DNA of 64,000 bases, from the NCBI GenBank assembly GCA_009667805.1, contig CM019069.1:59575422-59639421 (forward strand). The letters are read 5' to 3'. A program made the position numbers and the translations under genes. Each line of letters starts with the position of its first letter. Position 1 is the stretch's first letter. A model generated the notes under the pieces. The model was not told the origin of the DNA, searched no databases, and worked only from the letters and a program-made list of their open reading frames with translations. Of this stretch, positions 51,495 through 63,903 are shown piece by piece. Source of the stretch: Leptobrachium leishanense. Taxonomy: Eukaryota; Chordata; Amphibia; Anura; Megophryidae.

Positions 51495-51924
51495 GGGCAG
51501 TATTACATTACTTTCGCTAAAACAGGGACGCTAAGGAGGAAAACCTGCGCCTGCAGGTTTCTCCTTAGTGTCCTCGTTTTAGCTCCATATTACGGGGCAG
51601 GCTTTGATTCAGCCTCGTAATGCAGCGATAAGCCTGAGGTTACTCGAGGCAGCGCTAACACGCTGCTCCGAGCATCCCCTGCTGGAGTCCTTAGGACTCC
51701 ATTGAGGCTTTGACTACCAGGTCACAAGATCTGCAGGATCTTGCCTGTCTCTCGAGATCCTGCAGGTCACGCTGGAAAGTGCAATCTCCGAAGCGCTAAC
51801 ATGTTTTATTAACTCGTTAGCGTTCAGAATGTAATATGGGCGACCAGCGCTAGAGACAGTTAACCTAACGTTAACACTCACATAGCTGAGAGCTAACATT
51901 ACCATTAAGAATGTAATATTGCCC
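51495..51924. mobile_element. MITE with GGGCAGTATTACATT ends
   Basis: GGGCAGTATTACATT and AATGTAATATTGCCC are inverted; flanks share AAT. Contains a hairpin AAACCTGCGCCTGCAGGTTT and a direct word TCTGCAGGATCTTGCC against GAGATCCTGCAGG. The tips resemble 2060-2804. It ends 30 bp before the Tc1 element. Confidence 0.7.
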
Positions 51925-52086
51925 AATGTGTCTATCATTTTGTCATTATAGATACAGTTGCAAGAAAACGTATGTGAACCCTTTGGGATTACGTGGCGTT
52001 TTGCATGAATTGGTCATAAAATGTGCTCTGATCTTCATCACAACAATTTGAAAAACACTGTCTGCTTAACCCCTTCCCGACCGCGG

Positions 52087-52580
52087 ACGTACCATGTACG
52101 TCATTGCAGCGGGTCTCTCTTAGACCCGCTGACGTACATGGTACGTCCTGCCGTTTTTGAGCTGCTGGAAGCGATCGGATCGCTTCCAGCAGCTCAAAAC
52201 GCCATTGCAGGATGCCTGGGAGTCCAGGCATCCGTGCAATGGCCGTTAGAAGTGCCGGGCACCATGTGATCGCTCCCCGGAGCGATCTACATCCGGTTTG
52301 CACCGGAGAGGTGCCCGGCACTTCTACAGAGCGCTGGAAGCGATCGGATCGCTTCCAGCTGCTCTGAGCATATTACAAGGATGCCTCGACATCGAGGCAT
52401 CCTTGTAATATACTTACCTGCCGCTGGTCCGTCCGTGATCGCTCCCCCCGAGCGATCACTTCCCGGTAGCGGCAGGAAGTACTGAGTGCCACGAGGTATC
52501 GTGGCACTCAGTACAAAATCGATCACTTCAGTGATCAGGTGCTCTGCTGGGTGCCTCGAGGGATCAAGGCACCCAGCAGA
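52087..52580. repeat. chain of about ten consecutive hairpins
   Basis: Back-to-back near-perfect inverted repeats: 52087-52147 (GACGTACCATGTACGTC type), 52158-52196 (GAGCTGCTGGAAGCGATC), 52202-52246, 52249-52327 (AGAAGTGCCGGGCACC, with smaller hairpins inside), 52332-52359, 52370-52414 (ATATTACAAGGATGCCTCGA), 52422-52477, 52480-52514, 52520-52537 and 52539-52580 (CTCTGCTGGGTGCCT). Almost no base lies outside a stem. Confidence 0.92.
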
Positions 52581-52582
52581 GT

Positions 52583-52705
52583 AAAAAAAGTGAAAAAAAA
52601 GTAAAAAAAAAGTGTAAAAAAAGTAAAAAAAAAGTGTAAAAAAAGTAAAAGAAAAAGTAAAAAAAGTGTGTAAAAAAAGTGTAAAAAAAGAAAAATAAAT
52701 AAAAT
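52583..52705. repeat. A-rich simple repeat (GTAAAAAAA / GTGTAAAAAAA)
   Basis: Irregular repeats of GTGTAAAAAAA and GTAAAAAAA units directly after the hairpin chain. Confidence 0.85.
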
Positions 52706-52714
52706 AAACTGACA

Positions 52715-53062
52715 GTTAGGGGTAGGGTTAGGGTTAGGGTTAGGGGTAGGTTAGGGTAGGGTTAGGGTTAGGTTAGGGGTAGGGTTAGGGTTAGGGGTAG
52801 GGGTTAGGTTAGGGTTAAGGGGTAGGGGTTAGGTAGGTTAGGGTAGGGTTAGGGTTAGGGTTAGGGGTAGGGTAGGGTGGGGTAGGGTTAGGGGTAGGGT
52901 TAGGGGTAGGGTTAGGGGTAGGGTTAGGGTTAGGGTAGGGTAGGGTTAGGGGTAGGGTGGGGAGGTTAGGGGTAGGGTAGGGTTAGGGTTAGGGGTAGGG
53001 TAGGGTTAGGGTTAGGGTTAGGGTTCTAAGGGCAGGGGTAGGGTTAGGGTTCTAAGGGCAGG
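52715..53062 (+). repeat. telomere-like repeat block (TTAGGG / TTAGGGG / TAGGG)
   Basis: About 340 bp of mixed GGGTTA and GGGGTTA words on the plus strand, ending in two GTTCTAAGGGCAGG variants. Canonical TTAGGG hexamers are interspersed with 5-7-bp variants, so it is not a simple telomere end. Confidence 0.9.
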
Positions 53063-53491
53063 GTCATCTTGGGGCTGAGTGGGATGTTCCTAGCCTGCCT
53101 CATCAGAGAGGCAGGCTAGCAACATCCAATCAGAAGTTAGAAAAAATCAAAATAAAATTTCTAATTTGTCAGGTCAGGCCAATATTTTGTAAATATTGGC
53201 TCTGACCTCTGTGATTCTCCCTCCCTCTCCTCACTTGTGTTTGGTGAGCGAGAGAGAGAGATCAGATTTGACAGGTTAGAGATTTTAGTGAGATTTAGTG
53301 AGATTAGAAAAATTGAGGCAGATTTAGAGAGATTTTAGGGAGATTTAGAAGAATTGAGGCAGGTTTAGAGGGATTTAGAGAGATTTAGGTGTTTATTTGT
53401 ATTTTCTTGTGAAACCAACGGTTCTTCTAAGAACCAACAATCCGCTTATATATATATAATAATTATAAAATTTTATAATCTATTATATATA

Positions 53492-54150
53492 ATGTCTGAG
53501 AGGGTGTACAGCGCCGAGGAGGCATATGCCATCCTGGCGTCAGAATCTGAGGCATCTGCGTCAGACTCAGACCCTCATTTCGACCCGCTAACTGCTCAGA
53601 GGCGTCGCTAGATACATTATCTATGCTGGCTGATGTATCTAGTGATTTTCTGATGCAGATCCTGGGTCCACCCTGCCAGCAGGAGACGCACAGCTCCAGC
53701 TGAGGAGTGGGTAGTGCCTCATCGCCAGAGGCCAGATATCCCTCCTTTCACGGCAAATCCTGGCATCAATATTGATGTTGCAGGATTACCGCCACACAGT
53801 TTTTGCAGGTGTTTATGGGGGATGATTTGTTGGGCCACATCGTGGCCCAATCAAATCTGTATGCCCATCAGCATTGTGCTGCGAAGCCAGACTCCTACTT
53901 GGCAAGGCAGCAATGGACCCCGCTAGATGTGCCAGAATTTCTGAAATTCTGGCACTTACTATGCTGAGGGCATCATAAAGAAGCCCTCAATTCGCTCCTG
54001 CTGGAGCAGTAGCCCCATCTGCTCTACCCCCATTTACCTCCAATCAATGTCACGTAGAAGGTATGAAAACATTTTGCGTTTCATGCACTTCAGTGACAAC
54101 AGCCTGTGCTCCCCTAGAGAGCATCCCCAGTTTGACAGGCACCAGACTTT
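53492..54150 (+). pseudogene. piggyBac transposase, N-terminal third only, broken
   Basis: Starts at ATG 53492 with MSERVYSAEEAYAILASESE, an acidic serine-rich N-terminus like frog and mammalian piggyBac transposases (YSAEEA). After a stop (about 53609) and frame changes come RPDIPPFTANPGINIDVAGL (53727 onward), then MSRRRYENILRFMHFSDN near 54047-54115. These match the conserved IPPFT-PG and SRNRY-LLRFLHF-N motifs. At about 54150, just before where the first catalytic Asp block should follow, the sequence changes into the satellite unit. The catalytic domain and the cysteine-rich C-terminus are absent, so it cannot be active. Confidence 0.85.
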
Positions 54151-56345
54151 TACATTTTATTCGTACATTTTATGTTCTACAATTGGTGCTGTATTTTGCC
54201 AAAATCTTTGCACACCTATGCATGGGGGGCATGGGTGTACTCAGGAGATCTTGCAGAAAACAACCTGGAGAGTTTTCATGCAGTAACAAACAACAGTGTC
54301 TGCTAAGGCTAGGGTCAGACGAGCGTGATTTCTACGGACTGTACGTCCGTGCAGTACGGACATCGTCAGTACGGAAGACGCAGTAGTGGTCCACACAGTC
54401 CGTTTTTTCACTGACATTTATTTTTTGACAGATGTAGGAGGGACAATAAATTCAATTGCAAAACCATTTTGTCCGTGAAAAATGCAGGACGTATAAATGC
54501 AGTCCGTCTGACCACGTTCCATCACTCACACACAAAGCTATGCAGACGTTGCGGACGCAGCGCACTTTGTGCGGCCGTTCTAGCGGTTCTACGTTCTTGC
54601 CTGCCTTGCGTCCGTGGGCCGCGGCCGTTGTGCGTCCGCAGTTCAGTGCGGACGTACTTCGTGTGTCGGGCTCCATTGGACTTTATGTCATGCTATCACG
54701 GACGTGAACACTACGCTCGTCTGACCCTAGCCTAAATCACAGTCCAAAACTACTGTGGGCGTAAAAATCTGAAATTTGAAAAATTACCGCCACACACCTT
54801 GTTGCCAAATGTTTTGGGCTAAAACCGTTGCATCCATGGCATCAAAGCACTCCATATGCAATACCTTGGGGTGTCAACATAACAAATATAAACAATTTTC
54901 TGGCAATAATTCAAACTGGGGTATGCGGTAGACCCAAAACCAAAGATAGGCCTAGCTGAAGAAATAATCTCAATTTCAACTCTAATGACAAAGTCATAAA
55001 AATGTATTTGAACCTTCCCAAAATCCTGGCAAACCTAGGCATGGGGGCATGGGTACTCAGGAGATCTTGCAGAAAACAACCTGGAGAGTTTTCATGCAGT
55101 AACAAACAACAGTGTCTGCTAAATCACAGTCCAAAACTACTGTGGGCGTAAAAATCTGAAAATAAAAATTACCGCCACACACCTTCTCAAATGTTTTGGG
55201 CTAAAACCGTTGCATCCATGGCATCAAAGCACTCCATATGCAATACCTTGGGGTGTCAACATAACAAATATAAACAATTTTCTGGCAATAATTCAAACTG
55301 GGGTATGCGGTAGACCCAAAACCAAAGATAGGCCTAGCTGAAGAAATAATCTCAATTTCAACTCTAATGACAAAGTCATAAAAATTGTATTTGAACCTTC
55401 CCAAAATCCTGGCAAACCTAGGCATGGGGGCATGGGTGTACTCAGGAGATCTTGCAGAAAACAACCTGGAGAGTTTTCATGCAGTAACAAACAACAGTGT
55501 CTGCTAAATCACAGTCCAAAACTACTGTGGGCGTAAAAATCTGAAAATTGAAAAATTACCGCCACACACCTTCTCAAATGTTTTGGGCTAAAACCGTTGC
55601 ATCCATGGCATCAAAGCACTCCATATGCAATACCTTGGGGTGTCAACATAACAAATATAAACAATTTTCTGGCAATAATTCAAACTGGGGTATGCGGTAG
55701 ACCCAAAACCAAAGATAGGCCTAGCTGAAGAAATAATCTCAATTTCAACTCTAATGACAAAGTCATAAAAATTGTATTTGAACCTTCCCAAAATCCTGGC
55801 AAACCTAGGCATGGGGGCATGGTGTACTCAGGAGATCTTGCAGAAAACAACCTGGAGAGTTTTCATGCAGTAACAAACAACAGTGTCTGCTAAATCACAG
55901 TCCAAAACTACTGTGGGCGTAAAAATCTGAAAATGAAAAATTACCGCCACACACCTTCTCAAATGTTTTGGGCTAAAACCGTTGCATCCATGGCATCAAA
56001 GCACTCCATATGCAATACCTTGGGGTGTCAACATAACAAATATAAACAATTTTCTGGCAATAATTCAAACTGGGGTATGCGGTAGACCCAAAACCAAAGC
56101 TAGGCCTAGCTGAAGAAATAATCTCAATTTCTCAACTCCAATGACAAAGTCATAAAAATTGTATTTGAACCTTCCAAAATCCTGGCAAACCTATGCATGG
56201 GGGGCATGGGTGTACTCAGGAGACCTTGCAGAAAACAACCTGGAGAGTTTTCATGCAGTAAAAAACAACAGTGTCTCCTAAATCACAGTCCAAAACTGAT
56301 GTGGGTGTGAAAATGAAAAATGACCACCAAACAGTATCTAATTTG
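54150..56345 (+). repeat. satellite array A, about 385-bp unit, five copies
   Basis: The word GCATGGGGGCATGGGT or a variant occurs at about 54222, 55039, 55424, 55811 and 56195, giving a period of 385-391 bp once the MITE at 54307-54732 is removed. Units are nearly identical except the first and last. Open frames on the minus strand are repeat artefacts. Confidence 0.92.
54307..54732. mobile_element. Harbinger-like MITE, 426 bp, in satellite unit 1
   Basis: GGCTAGGGTCAGACGAGCG to GTCTGACCCTAGCC with TAA on each side (54304-54306 and 54733-54735). The uninterrupted sequence GTCTGCTAAATCACAG in the other satellite units is an empty site, proving a 3-bp TAA duplication. The interior differs from the other six copies, so it is a separate subfamily. 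Confidence 0.92.
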
Positions 56346-59300
56346 TTTGGAGCAAACGGATGCATCCATAGCATAAAAACACTCCATTTACAATACTTTG
56401 GGTGTTAGCTTACCAAATATATGCACGTTCATAAAACTGGGGTATGTAAAAAGGCCCCTAAAAAGAAGATAAGCAAAGAAGATACTGTATGTCAAATTAG
56501 AAAATTGACAAGCACATGTCAAAGATTGGCGTAGCCCCAAAAACAACAGAACAAATCTATATATGGGTGGTATCAATTTACTCAGAAGATGTTGCTGAAC
56601 ATATTTTGGGGTGTTTTTTGCAGTAACCCATAACTGGATTTGACAATTCATGCCTAAAGTACAATGTGTGTGAAAAAATAACACAAAAGTGACTACCTGA
56701 AAGTTGACAAAGAGCTAGTGCATGGAAAGTGTTAAAAAATACAACTCTTTGAAGCACCCTAGGTGTGCCCTTTCTAAAAATATATGGTTTGATGGGGGTA
56801 AATTACTTTGGCCGGCTTCAAAAATGTCCCAAATAGGACATGGGTGCATGATGACGAAATGTGAAAATTCCAAGTTGGAAAACTGAAATGCGCACCCCCC
56901 AAATAAGGCCTTTTAGCCCCCAAATGACCCGACATACCTACCATGGGTGGTATCAATTTATCAGAAGATGTTGCTGAACATATTTTGGGGTGTTTTTTGG
57001 CAGTAACCCATAACTGGATTTGACAATTCATGCCTAAAGTACAATGTGTGTGAAAAAATAACACAAAAGTGACTACCTGAAAGTTTGACAAAGAGCTAGT
57101 GCATGGAAAAGTGTTAAAATACAACTCTTTGAAGCACCCTAGGTGTGCCCTTTCTAAAAATATATGGTTTGATGGGGGTAAATTACTTTGGCCGGCTTCA
57201 AAAATGTCCAAATAGGACATGGGTGCATGATGACGAAATGTGAAAATTCCAAGTTGGAAAACTGAAATGCGCACCCCCAAATAAGGCCTTTTAGCCCCCA
57301 AATGACCCGACATACCTATACATGGGTGGTATCAATTTACTCAGAAATGTTGCTGAACATATTTTGGGGTGTTTTTTGGCAGTAACCCATAACTGGATTT
57401 CACATTTCATGCCTAAAGTACAATGTGTGTGAAAAAATAACACAAAAAGTGACTACCTGAAAGTTTGACAAAGAGCTAGTGCATGGAAAGTGTTAAAATA
57501 CAACTCTTTGAAGCACCCTAGGGTGTGCCCTTTCTAAAAATATATGGTTGATGGGGGTAAATTACTTTGGCCGGCTTCAAAAATGTCCCAAATAGGACAT
57601 GGGTGCATGATGACGAAATGTGAAAATTCCAAGTTGGAAAACTGAAATGCGCACCCCCCAAATAAGGCCTTTTAGCCCCCAAATGACCCGACATACCTAT
57701 ACATGGGTGGTATCAATTTACTCAGAAGATGTTGCTGAACATATTTTGGGGTTTTTTTGGCAGTAACCCATAACTGGATTTGACAATTCATGCCTAAAGT
57801 ACAATGTGTGTGAAAAAATAACACAAAAGTGACTACCTGAAAGTTTGACAAAGAGCTAGTGCATGGAAAGTGTTAAAATACAACTCTTTGAAGCACCCTA
57901 GGGTGTGCCCTTTCTAAAAATATATGGTTTGATGGGGGTAAATTACTTTGGCCGGCTTCAAAAATGTCCCAAATAGGACATGGGTGCATGATGACGAAAT
58001 GTGAAAATTCCAAGTTGGAAAACTGAAATGCGCACCCCCAAATAAGGCCTTTTAGCCCCCAAATGACCCGACATACCTATACATGGGTGGTATCAATTTA
58101 CTCAGAAGATGTTGCTGAACATATTTTGGGGTGTTTTTTGGCAGTAACCCATAACTGGATTTGACAATTCATGCTAAAGTACAATGTGTGTGAAAAAATA
58201 ACACAAAAAGTGACTACCTGAAAGATTGACAAAGAGCTAGTGCATGGAAAGTGTTAAAATACAACTCTTTGAAGCACCCTAGGTGTGCCCTTCTAAAAAT
58301 ATATGGTTTGATGGGGGTAAATTACTTTGGCCGGCTTCAAAAATGTCCCAAATAGGACATGGGTGCATGATGACGAAATGTGAAAATTCCAAGTTGGAAA
58401 ACTGAAATGCGCACCCCCCAAATAAGGCCTTTTAGCCCCCAAATGACCCGACATACCTATACATGGGTGGTATCAATTTACTCAGAAGATGTTGCTGAAC
58501 ATATTTTGGGGTGTTTTTTGGCAGTAACCCATAACTGGATTTGACAATTCATGCCTAAAGTACAATGTGTGTGAAAAAATAACACAAAAAGTGACTACCT
58601 GAAAGATTGACAAAGAGCTAGTGCATGGAAAGTGTTAAAATACAACTCTTTGAAGCACCCTAGGGTGTGCCCTTTCTAAAAATATATGGTTTGATGGGGG
58701 TAAATTACTTTGGCCGGCTTCAAAAATGTCCCAAATAGGACATGGGTGCATGATGACGAAATGTGAAAATTCCAAGTTGGAAAACTGAAATGCGCACCCC
58801 CAAATAAGGCCTTTTAGCCCCCAAATGACCCGACATACCTATACATGGGTGGTATCAATTTACTCAGAAGATGTTGCTGAACATATTTTGGGGTGTTTTT
58901 TGGCAGTAACCCATAACTGGATTTGACATTTCATGCCTAAAGTACAATGTGTGTGAAAAAATAACACAAAAAGTGACTACCTGAAAGTTTGACAAAGAGC
59001 TAGTGCATGGAAAGTGTTAAAATACAACTCTTTGAAGCACCCTAGGGTGTGCCCTTTCTAAAAATATATGGTTTGATGGGGGTAAATTACTTTGGCCGGC
59101 TTCAAAAATGTCCCAAATAGGACATGGGTGCATGATGACGAAATGTGAAAATTCCAAGTTGGAAAACTGAAATGCGCACCCCCAAATAAGGCCTTTTAGC
59201 CCCCAAATGACCCGACATACCTATACATGGGTGGTATCAATTTACTCAGAAGATGTTGCTGAACATATTTTGGGGTGTTTTTGGCAGTAACCCATAACTG

Positions 59301-59660
59301 GATTTGACAATTCATGCCTAAAGTACAATGTGTGTGAAAAAATAACACAAAAAGTGACTACCTGAAAGATTGACAAAGAGCTAGTGCATGGAAAGTGTTA
59401 AAATACAACTCTTTGAAGCACCCTAGGGTGTGCCCTTTCTAAAAATATATGGTTTGATGGGGGTAAATTACTTTGGCCGGCTTCAAAAATGTCCCAAATA
59501 GGACATGGGTGCATGATGACGAAATGTGAAAATTCCAAGTTGGAAAACTGAAATGCGCACCCCCCAAATAAGGCCTTTTAGCCCCCAAATGACCCGACAT
59601 ACCTATACATGGGTGGTATCAATTTACTCAGAAGATGTTGCTGAACATATTTTGGGGTGC
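56346..59660 (+). repeat. satellite array B, about 381-bp unit, eight copies plus partials
   Basis: The word GGGTGGTATCAATTTA recurs at about 56565, 56946, 57325, 57706, 58085, 58467, 58848, 59229 and 59611, eight steps of 378-384 bp. Differences are mainly 1-bp indels in homopolymers. 56346-56561 is a transitional unit. The unit aligns in parts with array A (ACTCAGAAGATGTTGCTGAA against ACTCAGGAGATCTTGCAGAA), so both derive from one ancestor. Confidence 0.93.
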
Positions 59661-60342
59661 TTTTGGCAGTAAACCTTAAAGTTCACAGTACATGTATTCT
59701 TAAATTGCGTTCAAAAAAAAAAAATCACCAAAATTTTTTTTTTTTTTCAAACTTGGCATAGATTTGTGGTAAAATGGTTTGCATGGAAAGAGTCAAAATA
59801 CCCCAAGTTTAATACCTTGATTTGTGTACTTTAAAAAAATATGTATATGTGGAGGGTTATTCAGGAATTAGTGACAGATATCAGTGTTACAATGTCACTA
59901 TCACTAGTTTTGAAAATAAACTCTTTGGAAATGGCAAAGTGCTACTTGCACTTATTGTTGCATAAAATAAGGAAAAAAGCGAGGAATATGTAAACATTGG
60001 GTATTGCTAAACTCAGTACTAAATTTAGAAACTACTAAGGAATAAAATTTTTGACGGTTGTTGATACATAAGAAATTTTGGGGGTCAAAGTTCGAAAAAG
60101 TGGTGTTTTTTCAATTTTGTGTCATATTTCACAATATTTTTATAGTAAATTATATGAAATGATGAAAAAAATGGTATCTTTATAAAGTCCATTTAGTGAC
60201 GAGAAAAACAGTGTAAAATATGTGTGGGTTACATAAACGAGTAAGAGGAAAATTTGACGTAAACACTAAGAGCGCAGAAACGTAAAAACAGCTGCGGTCA
60301 CGAACGGACGGATTTGTGTAAAACCGCCCGGTCACTAAGGGG
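59661..60342 (+). other. right terminal region of the piggyBac element
   Basis: AT-rich, non-coding. It includes phrases typical of vertebrate piggyBac 3' ends (GGGTATTGCTAAACTCAG, TATCTTTATAAAGTCC, GGTCACTAAGGGGTTAA). No polyadenylated ORF ends here, since the transposase 3' part is missing. Confidence 0.7.
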
Positions 60343-60445
60343 TTAAAATAATACAACACAAACATTATATGTTTTCATGTTTTTATTTAACAGAACATGT
60401 AAACATTCACAGTGCAGGGTGGAAAAAGTATGTGAACCTTTGGAC

Positions 60446-61551
<1,106 letters not shown>

Positions 61552-61841
61552 TAATATCACACTGATTGGACTCAAGGTTGGCTCACTCCTGGCTCCAATT
61601 AGCTCTTGGAGAAGTCATTAGGCTAGGGGTTCACATACTTTTCCCACTCTGCACTGTGAATGTTTACATGTTATGTTCAATAACACATGAAAACATAGAA
61701 TGTTTGTGTTATATTATTTTAAGCAGACTGTGTTTTTCAAATTGTTGTGACTTAGATGAAGATCAGAGCACATTTTATGACCAATTCATGCAAAACTCCA
61801 CGTAATCCCAAAGGGTTCACATACTTTTTCTTGCAACTGTA

Positions 61842-63121
61842 TATTCATTTTCTAAGAGTGGGTGGAAATGTGCGTCACATCAGTATTGCTAAAATGTTAG
61901 TAAAGTGGCGAATGATCAGCTGGATAGTCTTGTTACGGAGGACTACATTAAAGCATTATCACAAACCAAAGTAAGTATCTGCAATGAAAAATACAACAGG
62001 TACAGCAGGAAACTGTCTTTCTGAGAGCTGATTGAAGCAACGCCTGTCTGGTAAATGTGTGATTTCCTGAGCATATGGAATGATGCATGGAGATAGCAGT
62101 CAACAAGGGTTTCAGATGTGAGCATATGGATACCAAGTGTATTGACAGTTCAGCTATCATATATGCCGGATTAAATAGCTGGGTATTCATGGTATGTCCA
62201 TATTAAATGCTCTACAATAGAGCTCTTAATTTAAAGTTTGCGTTTGTGACTGCAATTTGCCTATAGTATTGTACAATGAACATAACAGAGGGATTTTGTG
62301 ATTAATACTGCAAATCCTATTGAGGCATGAAAGAAAAAAAGTGTTGGAGCAATGTTGATAATCAGAGTGATTAGTTCTAACATTGTTCTAATTAAGGATT
62401 TGTAGAGTATTACAGTTTTATTATGTTGCTTAGAAGTAAAAGCACAGAAACTGTTACAGGATTCCATAAAGGTTTCAAAGATACGTGTTCTAGAATCTCC
62501 GCGTGTTATTATAATTTAGATGCAAAGAGAATACAATGGAATGAATTATTTATGTATATTATAATATTTTTTTTATTGCTCCAAGATGTTCTAATTGTGA
62601 TTTTTTCCCCCCCCCCCGAATGCAAGACATATTGAGTTATTCAGGTACCACCAATTTTCCTGAATAGCTCCCATAGCACCCTCATTTTTTCTTTTCTTCT
62701 ATATAGGTATAATTTTATTTGTCAGGCCATGAGATGTGACTGCAATGTTTATAAAATGTACTAAGCATAGAACATTTCATTGTATTATATTGTCATTTTT
62801 CACTATATCCAAGTAAAAACTGTACATTTTAGCTTTTTAAATCAGCGTTGCTGCTACGTTGTGCACTGCCACCCTCATAGAAAGATTCCGAAATGCTTGT
62901 ATAGGACTGACAGTGACACCCACACAGCATGAACAGCATTTGGTAGCACAGCTTTTATGATATACACGGACCAGCTGTCAGTCTCATGCAGAGTGATTCA
63001 TCAGTCCTAAAATCTCCAAAGCTGGTTAGAAGAGGAAAGAAAAAATTACATTGCCTTTAAAGCATCAGTGCATTCAATTTTGCAGGGGGCCACAAAGCTG
63101 TTCGTCCATCAGTTTTATTTG
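61842..63121. other. intergenic, nothing recognised
   Basis: AT-rich sequence with a C run at 62608-62617 and short open frames without homology that I can recognise. Confidence 0.55.
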
Positions 63122-63315
63122 TGAAAGGATTTTACCAGGAAGGATACATTGAGATTTCTCTCGTCTTCAAGTATGTCCTGGGTGGCGAGTATGTACCGTT
63201 AGGTGTCTTGCCAAGGACACTTACTGGAGAGGTTGCTCGCTGGGATCGAACCCATGACTCCACAGGCTCTCTCCATGCAGAGCGGTGACATTACCTCTAC
63301 TCCACCCAGCCGGTA
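63122..63315 (-). mobile_element. tRNA-derived SINE with LINE-type tail, copy 2
   Basis: Minus strand: tRNA-like head with an A-box-like TGGAGTAGAGG and a B box (GGTTCGATCCC near 63246), the central block AAGTGTCCTTGGCAAGACAC, and the tail GGACATACTTGAAGACGAGA through TCCTTCCTGGTAAAATCC. Same family as 14345-14530. Confidence 0.82.
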
Positions 63316-63903
63316 CTAACCTGATATCCCACCGCTTGCCTCCAGTTGTCACGACCCAACTACGCGCGCTGCTGCGCAAAGACGCTGGGTTAAGCCGCGC
63401 ACTATCTGTCTATCCTAGACCCAGATAATCACGCGCGCTTCTCTACCCGTCCCGGCCACACTACCTCTCACAACAGGCGCGTAGAGCGCGATATACTGAT
63501 CCCAGGATTGCAACACAGCACAAGTCTTCTCCTGAAGCGCGAAATAACTATGTCTCCCACAATCCTGGAACTCACTTTCTTATTCTATTAGTAACGCTGC
63601 CACCAGTCCTCACGGACACTATGTGCGTCGCAACAGGAGACGCAGGGCTTAGCAGCCGCACTATCCTAGACTCGGACAGTGACTACGATTCCCACAATTC
63701 CCTGCCGTTTCCTGACGACCGCAACACGCAATTTCTTATATATAACGGCAAATAGCAATACTCCCAATCTCTTAGTTAGCGTGAATTTCATCAGCCAGAG
63801 TCAAAACTTAAATATTTTTTGGTTTATTTATGATAGAAAAAGAATCAGTGCTTGGTTACATAAAAAAAGATCATATAACTAGAATAAATCAATTACTTAT
63901 ACA
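63316..63903. other. GC-rich unclassified stretch then AT-rich sequence
   Basis: 63340-63730 has frequent GCGCG words and repeated phrases (CACTATCTGTCTATCCTAGA near 63400 and CACTATCCTAGACTCGGACA near 63659), so it is probably part of an unrecognised repeat. No gene seen. Confidence 0.4.

Larger units (their letters stand above)
52070..60342 (+). mobile_element. 8,273-bp piggyBac-family element loaded with satellites
   Basis: TTAA at 52066-52069 and at 60343-60346. Tips CCCCTTCCCGACC and GGTCACTAAGGGG are imperfect inverted repeats. From left to right: hairpin chain, A-rich repeat, telomere-like repeats, 5' part of a piggyBac transposase, two satellite arrays, then the right terminal region. 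The intact site CTGCTTAAAATAAT is preserved in the other Tc1 inverted repeat (reverse strand of about 61712-61725), confirming a clean insertion. Confidence 0.92.

Noticed and set aside
52715..53062. A true chromosome end or fusion point
   Set aside because: The block is inside a TTAA-bounded transposon and is too irregular and short for a telomere.
55200..57313. Minus-strand ORFs of 65-179 codons in the satellite arrays
   Set aside because: The same frame recurs in each satellite unit with shifting ends due to 1-bp indels; no homology.
63225..63300. A functional tRNA gene
   Set aside because: The B box is present but the cloverleaf is poor and it continues into a SINE body and tail; a second copy at 14345 has the same structure.
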